Positions 1 to 11,526 of a stretch of 64,000 nt of DNA are shown here, piece after piece. Made by a program: the position numbers and the translations under genes. The stretch lies in assembly GCA_001510575.1 (NCBI GenBank), contig LNGK01000006.1:987565-1051564 (forward strand). Direction: 5' to 3'. Positions within the stretch are counted from its first letter, which is position 1; the number at the start of each line of letters is the position of its first letter. The DNA comes from Knoxdaviesia capensis (lineage: Eukaryota; Ascomycota; Sordariomycetes; Microascales; Gondwanamycetaceae). A model generated the notes under the pieces. It saw only the letters and a list, made by a program, of their open reading frames with translations, had not been told where the DNA came from and did no database searches.

Positions 1-1274
1 GTTTTGTTTTGCCCGGAGTGGAAGACACGGACACCTTCTTGGCTCCAATAAGCGCGTTGATGGTTGACGACTTTCCGACGTTGGGGTAGCCTACCAATCC
101 AATCTGCAGTTTCTTGTCGGAATCTGGTGCAAATGCAGTGTTAGTGGGGCCCCCGGTAAGAAAGAAAAAAGAAAAAAACCTGGCAAGATCGTCTACTCAC
201 TGATATCTTCCCGGCCGGCTTGCTTGAAAATCACATCTTCGAGCTCCTCCACGGTGAGAATCCGGATGGCTTCATCCTCCTCATTGACATCTTCTTCGCC
301 AGACTCCTCCTCGTTCTCGCTGGCCTCGGCCGGCTGCTCCTTGCCGTTTGTTGTTGTGTGTTCGCCCTCCTCCTCGGAATCCCCCTCAGAGTCATCCCGA
401 GCCTCATTTTGCTCCCGGGCCAGTTGCGCCGAGAAGAACTTGTAGGAGATGCCAGCCGTCTTGAGGTACTTGGCCCACGCCGTTCTCTGCGTCACCGTCA
501 TCATATCGGCCTTGTTGATGAGCAGCAGGTTCTTCTTCTTGGCATCGACATCGGTGACGTACTTCTCCAGGTCCTCCGACCGGAACAACAGCGGGTTCCG
601 CGCATCGACAATCTGCACGACAATGTCCGACCGCTCGATCACGCGCCACAGCTGGCGCCACACCTCGATGTTGCGCTCGAACGGCGTCATCAGCAGGTCG
701 TGGTTCTCCTGCAGCTCGGCCAGCCCGCGCCGCCACTCCAGGAAGTTCTCCTTCTCGAGCCGGTCGAGCTCCTCGCGCGTGGTCGACGAGTCCCAGTGTG
801 GCCGGCGCGGCACCGTCAGCCGTGCTTTGTGCTCCTTGTGCTTGCCGAGCACCACCCGCTCTTCCGCCGACGACAGCAGGAACGGGTTCTTCTGGCCGGT
901 GTGGATGATCTTGACGTTGTTCAGCTTCTCGGCGGTGAAGTCGGTGGCCGCCAGCTCGGCGGTCGAGAGGAATTCGTCGAGCGCGCCCTGCTCGGTGACG
1001 GAGCGCATCTTCACCCACGACGCTTCTTCGCGGTCGTTGACAAGGTACTATATGCAGGTGTGAACAGGGGTGGGATGTCAGTACAAGTTGTTCACCAGCC
1101 AGGCATAGATACCACATGGCACTCAATCTCCGAACGTACCTGTTCACCCGTGGCATTGTTGATGCGAGTAACGGCGGAAGTCTTTCTGCGGTCGGTTCCT
1201 CTGCTGTGGTCGAAGCGATCCTTCATCAGGGAATTGCCCAGCCCAACCTTGGACTTGCTCTTTGGCTGAACCAT
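1..1274 (-). CDS. LSG1: Large subunit GTPase 1 (LSG1), 3' part outside the window
   Basis: Cytoplasmic GTPase that releases the export adaptor Nmd3 from pre-60S ribosomal subunits (family knowledge). Minus-strand exons are 1274-1140, 1047-201 and 123-1, and the gene runs off the left edge. The protein starts MVQPKSKSKVGLGNSLMKDR, as in the family. It has the circularly permuted GTPase order: the G4 motif NKAD (in LLLINKADMM) comes before the G1 P-loop GYPNVGKSS, which is encoded in the last visible exon around 70-100. An acidic, low-complexity insert (Glu/Asp/Ser-rich) separates G4 from G1, as is usual for Lsg1. Intron 1 is phase 0 (GEQ/YLVND) and intron 2 is phase 1 (DI/N-SDKKLQIG). It is divergent from LTV1 with 528 bp between the start codons. 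The identification is firm; the C-terminus is not visible. Confidence 0.93.
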
Positions 1275-1802
1275 GTTGAGCGGTACTGTGGGAAATGGCG
1301 TCTTCGATAAGGGATGCTGGGCGATTTGAAGAAAAGTTGGAGATTCCGAAGACGTATAATGTAATGCTCTGAAAGTCTTGGACGATGATGGTTTCTGTGA
1401 TATTTGACTGAAGAAAAAGTCGGTGCGAAAAACGAATCACCATCACTCACGGATGATAAATCGAGATAGAGGGAGGGGCAGTTGAGTGTGAAATACTGTG
1501 CGAGGGTAAGTGTGCACTGTCTCAAGGACGTAGTCTAGTATGGACAGCACAGTGCGTCCTCCTCAGTGATGTCAAAATGCTTATCGATAAGCCTTTTTAT
1601 TTGTGCCCCTCTAAAACTTTTTACTTTATTTTTTCGAGGCGCGTGTGGGTTCGGAATTCTCTGCATATCTCCCCACAATCTCAGATTTCAACTTACTCGG
1701 ACTTTGTTGCTGGACAGCTGCTGCATGAGCCAAACACACACATACACTTCACTGCCTTTTTGCTTTCCTTACCGAGTTGAACCGTGAAACCAGACGCCCA
1801 AC
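1275..1802. promoter_or_regulatory. Shared intergenic region between LSG1 and LTV1
   Basis: 528 bp between two divergent start codons. It must hold both promoters and both 5' leaders. No coding potential is seen. The LTV1 side is pyrimidine-rich just before its ATG. No confident TATA box was found. Confidence 0.5.
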
Positions 1803-3199
1803 ATGGCTCGTGGCAAGTGGATGTGAGTACTGACCGTTCAACACTGACCATGACTCGACTTTGATGCCTAACAGCCATATCTCCACTCTCTAGTAACAAG
1901 AAGAACGCGACGCACTTCACGCTCGTGCACCGACCGCAAAATGACCCGCTGATCCACGATGAGACGGCGCCGCAGATGGTGCTGAAGCCGTCGACACAAG
2001 GCTCCGGCGCGGCCAAGACAAAGACGCTGGACGACCTGCAGTCGGAGCTCGGCTCCGACGCCATGAGCGTGCGCGACAACGAGGGCGAGGCGGCCAACTA
2101 CGGCATCTACTACGACGACACCGAGTACGACTACATGCAGCATCTGCGCGAGATCGGCGACAGCAGCGCCGGCCAGACCGTGTGGATCGAGGCCGAGCCG
2201 CCGCAGGCCGCCGCCGACAAGGGCAAGCAGAAGCAGTCGCTCGAGGAGGCGCTGAAGCAGCTGAACGTCGAGAACCAGTCGGCGGATCTGATCGACAAGG
2301 ACCTGCTGCCGTCGAAGAACCTGCAGCGCGTGACCTACCAGAACCAGCAGAATGTGCCCGATGTCATCGCCGGCTTCCAGCCCGACATGGACCCCCGGCT
2401 GCGGGAGGTGCTGGAGGCGCTGGAGGACGACGAGTACGTTGACGACGACGAGGATCTCTTCAACGAGATTGCCGCCGATGGCGAGGAGGTTGATATATAC
2501 GAGTTCGAAGACGGTGCATACGACGATTACGAGGACGACGATGGCTGGGAGTCCGACCGGACGGCGAAGCCCGATGACGACGTCTCGTCGCCCACCGCCG
2601 CGAAGTCCAGGGCCACCACCACTGCTGAAGACGGCGGCCAGGTTCCCCGGCTGGTGAGTGTGAACGAGCCGGCAACCGCGAGCAGTGATGTGGCGGCTGA
2701 GGGCCCGGGCCCGGAGTGGATGGAGCAGTTCAAGCAGTTCAAGCGCGACCAGAAGAAGGGCCCTGTCAAGGCAGCCGCCGGCCCCGCCGCACCGTCGGAG
2801 ATGCAGGCCTCAGCGTGGACCACGACGACCAACGGCGGCCGCCACAAGAAGCGCAAGGGCGCGCTGACAAACCCGTCGGCCTACTCGATGTCGTCGTCGG
2901 CGCTGGTGCGCACCGAGCAGCTGGAGATCCTGGACCTGCGCTTCGAGAAGATCGAGGAGGAGTACCAGGAGATGGACGACGACATGAAGTCGATGTCGGC
3001 GCTGTCGACGGCGTCGAGCGTGCAGGGCCCCGTGCGCCAGGACTTTGACGGCATTCTGGACGAGTTCCTCGGCAGCTACTCCAACCCGAAGAAGATGGAC
3101 AAGAAGGCGCGCGCCCAGCACGGCTTGCAGGAGCTGGCGAAGATGCGGCGCGAGCTGGGCCCGGCTCACATCCGCGAGCGGAAGCAGCGGGCAAAATAG
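1803..3199 (+). CDS. LTV1: Low-temperature viability protein LTV1, 40S ribosome assembly factor
   Basis: Non-ribosomal assembly factor of the small subunit, acting on pre-40S head maturation with Enp1 and Rps3 (family knowledge). Exons are 1803-1822 and 1894-3199. The first exon is only 20 nt and joins in phase 2 to give MARGKWINKKNATHFTLVHRP, the conserved LTV1 N-terminus. The protein is about 441 aa and strongly acidic in its middle (runs of Glu/Asp near 'DDEYVDDDEDLFNEIA'). It carries the family block NPSAYSMSSSALVRTEQLEILDLRFEKI near residue 330 and ends in a basic tail (RERKQRAK). The start was chosen because the short exon restores the family N-terminus; the long second exon alone would miss it. 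It pairs divergently with LSG1, another ribosome biogenesis gene. Confidence 0.93.
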
Positions 3200-4044
3200 G
3201 GGGAACAAGATGAGTGCATCGTATGGTCGTGTGTGCGGCTTTTGCCTTTTAGGGGGTTTTAATGACTGGAGTTTGGCGTTTGTAAACTTGCGATGACAGC
3301 CAGATGAGGCCTGATATGCTCGACTCGACTTGGCTGGGGAAATCGGTGGGCGGGGATAGAACGGCTGAATTTTTGCTTCCTTATTTTATGAAACGAAATT
3401 GATTTGATGTTTCCTTTTGTCTGTTCTGATATAAACTGAGCAATCGTATAATGATCACAAACGTAAAAGTCGTGATGCTCAACTTCTGCTCACACGCAAA
3501 ACGCGATATCTGATGTGGCTGATACAAAAATCAAGCCACAGGCCCAGCCATCCACGTGACTTCGTGTGGCTGAAATTGACGCCGCCGCCTGCGCGCCTTC
3601 CAAGTTTCCAGCACCACCAAAGCAAAAGCAAAAGCAACAGCTCCAAAAAAATCCATTGTCTGGATATTTTTCTTTTTTTCCTTCTTCTCATCATTTTCAT
3701 CACCACACATTTCTTAACCTCTTTTTCCCTCCCAACCCTCACTTCGTCTTATTTTTTCTTCTCCCCCGCTCTTCACAACACCCTTTTCTTTTTCGTTTCC
3801 GGCGTTCGTCGTTTCTTTGTCTTGTGTGTGTTTTTATCGGCGTCTTTCGATTCTTCAGCGCGTGCAATTATTCCCTGTTTCCCCGACTTCTCAACCAGTC
3901 ACCGAAAGACGACCTCCGAACCGCTTCACCGTTCTTTTCGTTCCCAGACTCAGTGGCTGCTGAGTCCATTTCGCCATCTTCAAACTTGCTCAAGGATTCT
4001 CGTTTGGTTGTCACCCCAAATGAGCACCCGCCGCCAAACCTGTG
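3200..4044. other. Intergenic region LTV1-SAC3
   Basis: 845 bp without a credible gene. The right half is strongly T/C-rich on the plus strand, consistent with a SAC3 5' leader. It contains a GTCACGTG-type E-box (3553-3560, read as CACGTGAC on the plus strand). Confidence 0.5.
3553..3560. promoter_or_regulatory. Cbf1/bHLH-type box CACGTGAC upstream of SAC3
   Basis: CACGTGAC is the reverse complement of GTCACGTG, the Cbf1/CPF1 consensus RTCACRTG. It lies about 490 bp upstream of the SAC3 start codon. The same 8-mer occurs at 42806 and 59765, in two other growth-gene promoters. Binding is inferred, not shown. Confidence 0.35.
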
Positions 4045-7000
4045 ATGTCGACTTTCGGTAGCGCCTGGGGCGGTACAGCCCCGTCGGCCGCTTCCCAGCC
4101 CAACCCTTTTGCGACCGCGTCGACCGGCCTCTCCCAACAGTCATCATCAAACCCGTTTGCCGCCGCCGCCGCTCCGACAGATGGTGGTGCCGCGGCCCGG
4201 AATCCCTTTGCTTCGGCCGTTCCTCACGCTCCCGATCCCCACAAGAACCCCTTTGCTGCCGCTGCCGCTGCCGCCGCCGCTTCTGGTGATGCCCCCAGGT
4301 CCTCCTTTGGCTCAGCCGCCGGCGCCGGCGCTTCCAACACTTCCGCATTCAAGAATCCCTTTGCAGCCCCGACCCCCGCTGCTCCCGCTTCCAATCCGTT
4401 CTCCGGAAATGGTGCTGCCCCGGCATCGACGGCTTTTGGATCGGCACAGCCCTCGGCGCTTTCCTCGAACCCCTTCTCGCAACGGCAAGCTAGTCGCGAG
4501 CCGTCCCCCTTTGGGGCCCCGTCTGCCATAGGTATGCAACTCGCCAAGCGACGGTATCGGTGCGATTTCTCAGTTTCTAATCTCGACATATCTGACTCTT
4601 GGTTTAGGCAAACAAGCGACCCCAGAGAGCTCGTCCCCGTTCCTTAGTGCGCCCACACAACCGAGCGCTTTCAACAGAACCAGTACCCCCGGGCGACTAT
4701 CGGACAACGAGAATGACGGCGACAGCAGAAAGCGACAGGCCAAGAGCAGAACCCCCGAAGTCAGCGATGGCGAATCAGCTTCGAAACTCAAGTTTGCAAA
4801 GTCGAGACCCGATGCCGCCAAACCGTTCGGGGCCGCCGCCAAGAACCCTCTCTCTGGAGCGGCGCCGAATGCTCCTCGGGTACAGTCCCGCCTTCGCAAT
4901 TCTTCCACCATGTCGCGCAAATCCGAGCCGATGGACCTGTCCAACCCCTTTGCGAAGAAGATCCACGACCACCTCGAAAAGAACGGCATCTTCCCTCCGG
5001 CTTGGCCGACCGACCCGGGAAATCCGATGAAGAAGGCAGAGATGGCCCAGTTCCGTGAGGCCTACAAGAGCTACCGCGACAAGGCGCGAGCGTCTCTGAT
5101 CAAAGCCGATCTTATCGACAACCCGGATGCGCGGCGACGACTGGCCGATGCGATCGACTTCAAGGGAATCTGCGAAGACATGTGCCCCGACTTTGAGAAG
5201 CTCATCCGCATCACCGAGTACGATATCAAGGCGGCTGAGAAGGATCCCGACTCCACATGGCCTATCACATCGCTCATGGTCAAGAAGCTGGCCCGATCAG
5301 CTGCCGGACAGGAGGCGCCGTTGCCGATGGATGTCCGGTCCATGGCATGCCTGCGGCGCACGCTCGACTACTTGATAGACGATTTGCTCCAAGACGAAGA
5401 CAACCTGCCCTCGACCCACGGCTTCCTATGGGACAGAACTCGCGCCATTCGCCGTGACTTTGCATTTTTCTCGAGTATGACTCCCGACGACATGCGAGAT
5501 CAGGTGTACTGCCTCGAAACAATATGTCGGTTCCACGTGACGGCGCTGCATCTCATGTCGCAGAAGGACTTTGCGCCCGAAGACTACTCCGAGCAGCAGG
5601 AGGTTGAGCAGCTGGGAAAGGCGCTGCTGTCCCTGATTTACGCCTACGACGACTGTGCGACCCAGGGCATCGACTGCGACAACGAGGCCGAGTTCCGCGC
5701 CTACTACCTGATCTTCCGCGCTTTCGACCCCAACATCCTCGAGACCGTCCAGAAGGAATGGAACGCAAAGTTTTGGAACGATTCGGACGATATCCGAACT
5801 GCGGTGCTGCTAGTCGAAGCCCTGCAGAACACCCAGAGCTTCCACGGGCCTCTTAGTGCAGGGCCGTCGCTTGCTGCCGGGTCAGCCTACAACTCGTTCT
5901 GGCGGATTGTGGAAGATTCGAATGTCTCGTTCACCATGGCGTGTTTCGCCGAGATCCACTTCAGCGCGCTGCGGCGGGCGATCCTGAAGGCGCTCAACCG
6001 GGCGTACTCGCGCCCGCGCGGGGCTCCCAAAGACATCACTGCGACGGTCATCAACAAGTACCTACGATTTGACTCGGTCGATGACGCCATGGACTTTGTC
6101 GAGATGCACGGGCTGGACTTTGTTCCGGACGAAAACGATCCGGACAATGTGGAGGGCCAACTGTTTGTGCCCAAGTACGGCCAGCGGCTGGAACATCCAC
6201 GCCTGAGCCACAGCTTCTCGGAGACGATTGTCGATCGCAAGCGTGGCAAGCACTCGCTGCCGTATGTCATACACAACACCGTGTACAGTCAGATGTCGTC
6301 TGGCGCGTCGTCGTCTGCCAAGCCGGCAGTAACACGAGCAAAAGCATTTGCCCCGGCTGCGGCCAAATCTCAACAACAACCTCCGTCTGGGTTCGGTGCT
6401 CCGAAGCCGACTTCCTCCGCGTTTGCTCCTCCTGGTATGTCCCACTAACCAATCCCTCCTCTCTTTCCCCGGACATTATATGCTGACTAGTGCACCTGTG
6501 ATATGGCATATAGCCTCAACTCCATCCGCGCCAGCGCCGTCCATATTTGGTGCTCCGACTGCCACCCCGTCACAAGCCCCGTCGATCTTCGGAGGCGTTA
6601 AGCCGCAGCAGCAGTCCACACCTGGACAAATATCCACCCCACCTGCTACGAGTGCCTCTATTTTCTCCGCGACAGCTCCGCCTGCCTCACAGTCGGCCTT
6701 GCCATCCTTGGGCCATGGTCCAGCCGCTACGGCATCGACAGCTCCGGGCTCATCCGCCTTTGGAACGCTTCCGAAGCCGTCTTTCGGCTTTTCTCAGACA
6801 CCTCCGACAGCCGCTTCAGCTACAGTTTCCGCTACTGCTGCCGCCGTTACGAATTCTCTATCGAGTGCGTTTGCACCCAAGCCGGCTACCAACTCTGCTA
6901 CACCCGCATCAGTCTTCACTCAGCCACCAGCCACAGCTGGTCCGGCAACAAACCCATTTGGCAATCTGTCGAGTGCCTCGCAGCCCCCGAAATCTCCCAG

Positions 7001-8882
7001 CTTGGATGCAATGCCCAAGGTGCCGTCCGCCGTCCCGACCTTCAAAGTCACCCCTGCCCCCCTTCCTGGGTCGCAAGGTCCATCGCCCGCTGCCTCGGTT
7101 CTTGGGACTGCACCTGCCTTCAAGCCGCCTCCGATGCAGCCTCCCCAGCCGACATCTCAGTTTGCTAAACCCGCCCAGAGTGCACAACCCGGAAGCGCTA
7201 CATCGGTGCCTGCTCCGGCATCTATATTTCAATCTCCGGCGGTCAATCCCCCGCAAACAATGGCTAAGGCCACGCCTTTGTCTGGGGGTTCTCCTAGTAG
7301 TGGCAGCATGGCACCTCCCACTCCATCCTTCCCCACTGCTCCCAAATCAACAGCACCTGTACAACAGACACGACCTGAACCAGGAGCACCGGAAACGGAA
7401 CAACAGCGTCGATCACGAATTTTAGACGGCTTCACCCGCTGGTATGTGCTTGGCGACGACGGACTCATGGAGCATTTCCAGGCGTTTGTTGTTGAGGATC
7501 TGGTACGTAAGGCGTTTGACACCTACCAAGCCGAAGTGGCAGCGCGCAATCAGAAGGAAGAGGACGATCGCGCCCTCGACGAGGCGATGAAATTTCGCTC
7601 CTACAGCCTGCAGGTGAAGTTCTTCTACCGGTGGCGGCAGATTGCGCGCGACAAACGGCTCAGTGCCATCTCCAAGTCTGGCCGCGACGCGGTGCGCCAG
7701 TACCACGAGGCGAAGAAGGCCGAGCTGCGGCGGGCGCGGAAGCGGGCGGTGGCCGAGGCCCAGCGCGAGCGCGAACACATGGTGCAGGAGGGCCAGCAGA
7801 ATGTGCACGACCTGACTACGCTGGTGCGGGCGAAGCTGCGCAAGACGAGCCTGCACGACAACAAACAAGCGGACCAGCAGCGCAAGTTGCTGGAGTCGGG
7901 CGTGCTATCGGGCATCTCCAACGAGCGCGAGGTTGCGTCGCGGATAGTACGCGACGAGTCGCCGTTCGTCATCCCGATGGTGCGCGGCGAACGGGCGCGG
8001 TCGTTTTCGGGGTCGCATGCGGGGTCGGGCAGCGTTAATGGCAGCACGGCCAGTACGGCCACCAACTCCAAGACGCAAGCGCTGCGCGACCAGTTCCAGC
8101 CCGGCAGCATGGGGTTCACCAACCACAGTTTCCGGCGGTCGCTGCCCCCGATCCCTCGTGACGCGCGGTCGCAGTTTTCGGCGACTAACGCGTCGTCGCC
8201 CGACCGCGACTCGGGCGGTGGGGCGGACGGGCGGGGCAGCCGGAACAGCCGCGTGTCGGAGCGGTGGCGGCTGAAGGCCATGGGGCTCGTGACGATGCCC
8301 GACGGGTCGGCGCTGCCGGAGGTTATCGCGAACCCGATGATGTACGGCGGCAAGCGCTACTCCGGGCTCGGCTCGTTTGGGCTGTCGTCGTCTACGAAGG
8401 CATCGCGTGTGGGGCGCAGCGAGAGTAGCCTGCGGCCGTCGGAGCGGCATGCCCGCGGGAACAGCACGAGCCGGGGCCGGCGGCTGTCGGCTGTCGAGCC
8501 TGTTGCTGCTGGTGATACCAGCCTCACGGCCATGTCTCCGCCGGCGCTCCCGCGCTCAAGGCTTCTTGCCAACGGCGGCCCACCGGCAGCATTCTCGGGC
8601 TCTGTGCCCGGCACTGCCACCGACGCGGCCGTAGCGCACACACGCAAGCGGTCGGCCGAGCAAGCCCTCGGCGACGACGCGGATGGCGACGGCGGCGGCG
8701 GGGCCTCCGGCGGCGACACGGTGCTCTCGGGCGACAGCAAGCGCGTGCTGCTGGAGGCGCGGCGCATGTTTGCGGAGATGAAGCAGCTGCGCGAGGATCT
8801 GCAGGAGAACACGGGGTGGTACCGCGAGCAGAACGAGCGCATGCAGACGGAGATGTCAAGTGCGCCCGGGACGCCGTGGTGA
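4045..8882 (+). CDS. SAC3: SAC3/GANP family nuclear mRNA export factor (TREX-2 scaffold)
   Basis: Scaffold of the TREX-2 complex, which ties transcription and mRNA export to the nuclear pore with Thp1, Sem1, Sus1 and Cdc31 (family knowledge). Exons are 4045-4531, 4608-6434 and 6514-8882; joins are phase 1 and phase 1, giving 1560 aa. The N-terminal ~300 residues are low-complexity with repeated NPF and FG-type units, reminiscent of nucleoporin-interacting segments. The SAC3/GANP domain follows from about residue 345 (GICEDMCPDFEKLIRITEYD) to about 650. After it come a second Pro/Ser/Thr-rich stretch with SIFG/FG units, a charged helical region near LDGFTRWYVLGDDGLMEHF, a Ser/Arg-rich tail and a C-terminal helix. 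ATG 4045 is taken as the start, preceded by a pyrimidine-rich leader. The intron 2 branch site CACTAACC is visible near 6441. Confidence 0.92.
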
Positions 8883-9506
8883 GCTTCCCCCCCTGACTTA
8901 CCCACTGACTTACCCCGGGTCGAGCTCGGCCAGGGACACCGGCATACAACATGTCTTTCTTTTTGCTCTTCTTCTTCGTTCTTTTTTTCTATCTAAATCT
9001 TTCTACGCTGGTCTTGTTTTCATGTTTTTCTTTTGGCGTTCGTCGTGGTTCCGGAACCAGGCCTTTTTCCTGGCGTGGCCTCTTTCTTGTTCGTTTCGTT
9101 GATTATTCTTTTCGGTATGGGTATTTTTTCTAGAGCGTGCATATATGTACTCGGGGTTTTCTTGTTTTCTTTTTCTTGCTACTCTACTGGCTTTATCATG
9201 ATGTATTTACTATTCCGGGACGTGTTTATTCCCTCTTTTCCTTTTTTTTTTCTTTTTTCTTTTTGTTAAGACTTTCAACCCCCAAATACAGTACGAACCT
9301 TCTCTATGGAGGGCGTCTACGGCTTCATGCCGGATTTGGTGTGTCTGCATCATCACGGTTCGACTTGCATTACAGTGAAAAGTTGTATGTATGGGAGGAA
9401 GTGCCCGCCCGGATGTGAATTATCATCCGTCCGACAGACTGCTATGAGCCGTGCAACAACTATATGCCCCAACCAAAACCACCAACCCTGATCGATCGCA
9501 CTCTGT
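8883..9506. other. Convergent intergenic region SAC3 / 12-Cys paralogue 1
   Basis: 624 bp between two stop codons, very T-rich on the plus strand between 8950 and 9270. It would hold both 3' UTRs. No gene, tRNA or repeat was recognised. Confidence 0.5.
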
Positions 9507-11526
9507 TCACCTCCGCGGCGGGCCCGGGAACACCGTCTGGATCTGGATGCTCATGTGCGGGCTCCCCGTGAGCACGCGGCCTCCGCTCTCGTCCGGTCCT
9601 CCTGACAGCGCAAGTCCCAGACCACCACCGCCGCCGCCGCCGCAGCCTGGGCCAGACGCTGCGGCCGCACGCTCGCCGGCCTGCGACGGGTAGAACGCAG
9701 ACGCCGACCCGGGACGGTGGTACTGCTGCTGCTGCTGCTGGTGCTGCTGGTGCTGGTGCTGTTGGTAGTGCGGGTGCTGCTGGAGGGGCTGCTGGGTGTG
9801 GTACCGCGCCACGAACGACGCAGCCTGTGGCGACGTATGGTGCGACGCACCACCACCAGGAACACTAACAGTGGTCGTCGTGATCGCAGCGCCGACGATC
9901 GGCGAGCCGATCTGCGGCGACACGGGCGCCCACGCCTGACCCGGGTGGTGCGGCAGCGGGGGCGACGGCGGCCCCGCCATGCTGAACGACGTGCGCCGCG
10001 GGGACGTGCGCGAGGGCACGAACTCCGAGGGGATGTACGGGCGCAGCGGCAGCAGCGGGGCGGTCGACTGCGCGGACGTCGGCGTGGCGGTCGCGGCGGG
10101 CGAGAAGCCGCTGACGAAGCCGGGCGAGCCGGGCGTGGACGCCTTCCACGGCGGGTGCTGGTTCAGGCCGGAGGTGCGCAGCGGCTGCAGCGACGTGTCG
10201 ATAGTCGTGGTTGGGTGCGGCGGGCGCGCGGGCGCCGGCCCGCGGTCGGGGGACGACGGGGCGGCCGCGAGCGCCCACGGCGACGCTGGCCGCGCCGTCG
10301 AGACTCCCGGGCGGGACTTCTCGAAGTACGGCCCCATGCCCATGTCTACCGCACCCTTCGGCTCATGCTCGACGTCGCTGCCGGCGCCACTGTGCTCCGG
10401 GATGTCCGGGAAGCGCGGCGTGATGGGCGTGACACGCGTGGCGCAGCGGAACGACAGCGTCGACGCAGTGCGGCGGTTGCGGTCCTGCTTGGCCGTGCGG
10501 CGGCTGTACAAGCCCCCGCCCCCGCCATTGCGGTTCATGGCGCCGCCGCGGCCACCGGCCAGGCGCTTGCGGGTCGCGCGGCGGCGGACCTGCACGAAGA
10601 TGAAGCCGGCAATGAAGACCAGCACCACAAGCCCGCCGATGGCGATGCCGACGATCGCCGGCGTGGCGAGGCCGGCTTGCGGGGTTGCGGTGGTGGTGGC
10701 GGCCGGTTGGACGATTTTGACGAGCGTCGGCGAGAACACGGTACCCGAGAGGGTGACGATGGCGCCTGGGGCGGGCTTTTGCTTGCAGCCGGCGTCAAGA
10801 GCGACCAGGACTGCAAGGGGTCGGTTGGTGTTAGTATCGTTGAACGCTGAGTGTACCTTTGAGACCTGTGTGACGGGGACTTACAGTTGGACAGGAAGCC
10901 GTGGCCGGTGCCGGCACGCACGCACTGCAGGCACTTGTTCACATCGACGTCCCGCATCTCGCCGACGCCGTTCGCATCACAGTAGGCGTAGCTCTCGAGG
11001 CGCGAGTCCGCCGCCTTGAGGCCGTTGTACAGCAGCGACTGCTCCAGGCTGCCGCACGCCGTCGATGTCTGACACGGGCTGGAGCCGATGTTCGTGCCGT
11101 TGGGGAAGGCCAGCACGCAGTGGCCGAACGCCCAGCGCAGGTTGTCTGTGGGTAGTGTTGGAGACATGTCAGTGGGTGTTGGGGTTGAAACGGTTGCGGT
11201 GATACGATACAGAAGTGGCTGGGCAAGCACTTACACAGGAACCACATCTGGTCCGACTCGCTGCCGCCAACAAAGCTGCTGTCCTGGAGACAGGTCGCGC
11301 ACCGCTGGAACCGCTGGCCGAGGGCGGTGCCCACATAGTCGTCGTCGGAGCACACAAGGTCGTCGGGGCCGGTGTTCGAGGCGGCCGGGTCGGAGTGGTC
11401 GACGCCGGAGTCCAGGCAGAAGGACGCACACGGCGAGTTGGGCGAGACTTGCAGGGCGCGGGCCTGGTGGGTGAAGAGGGAAAGACACAATGAAAAAAGA
11501 AAGACGAGGAAATGTCGTGAAGCCAT
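9507..11526 (-). CDS. 12-Cys ectodomain type I membrane protein, paralogue 1
   Basis: Predicted surface protein of unknown function. Exons are 11526-11235, 11145-10885 and 10810-9507 (phase 1 joins), giving 618 aa. A signal peptide (MASRHFLVFLFSLCLSLFTHQARA) precedes a Cys-rich ectodomain of about 190 residues. The ectodomain has 12 cysteines in the order CxxxC, C, CxxCxxC-like, C, Cx5C, C, CxxC, C, and the block WFLYNLRWAF. One TM helix lies at about 236-258 (IVGIAIGGLVVLVFIAGFIF), followed by a basic stop-transfer (VRRRATRKR). The ~350-residue cytoplasmic tail is disordered, rich in Pro, Ser, Gln and His. It shares the layout, all 12 Cys and two intron positions with the genes at 19883 and 35865. 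Similar Pezizomycotina proteins are, to my recollection, often labelled LPXTG-domain proteins; no sorting motif is seen here. A wall sensor or receptor role is only inference. Confidence 0.75.

Noticed and set aside
220..1269. 349-codon open frame on the plus strand
   Set aside because: Antisense to LSG1, which has conserved GTPase motifs and proper introns.
9507..11526. WSC-type wall sensor or sortase-anchored protein
   Set aside because: The cysteine spacing does not fit the WSC domain, and no LPXTG sorting motif followed by a C-terminal hydrophobic tail is present; the TM is internal with a long tail.
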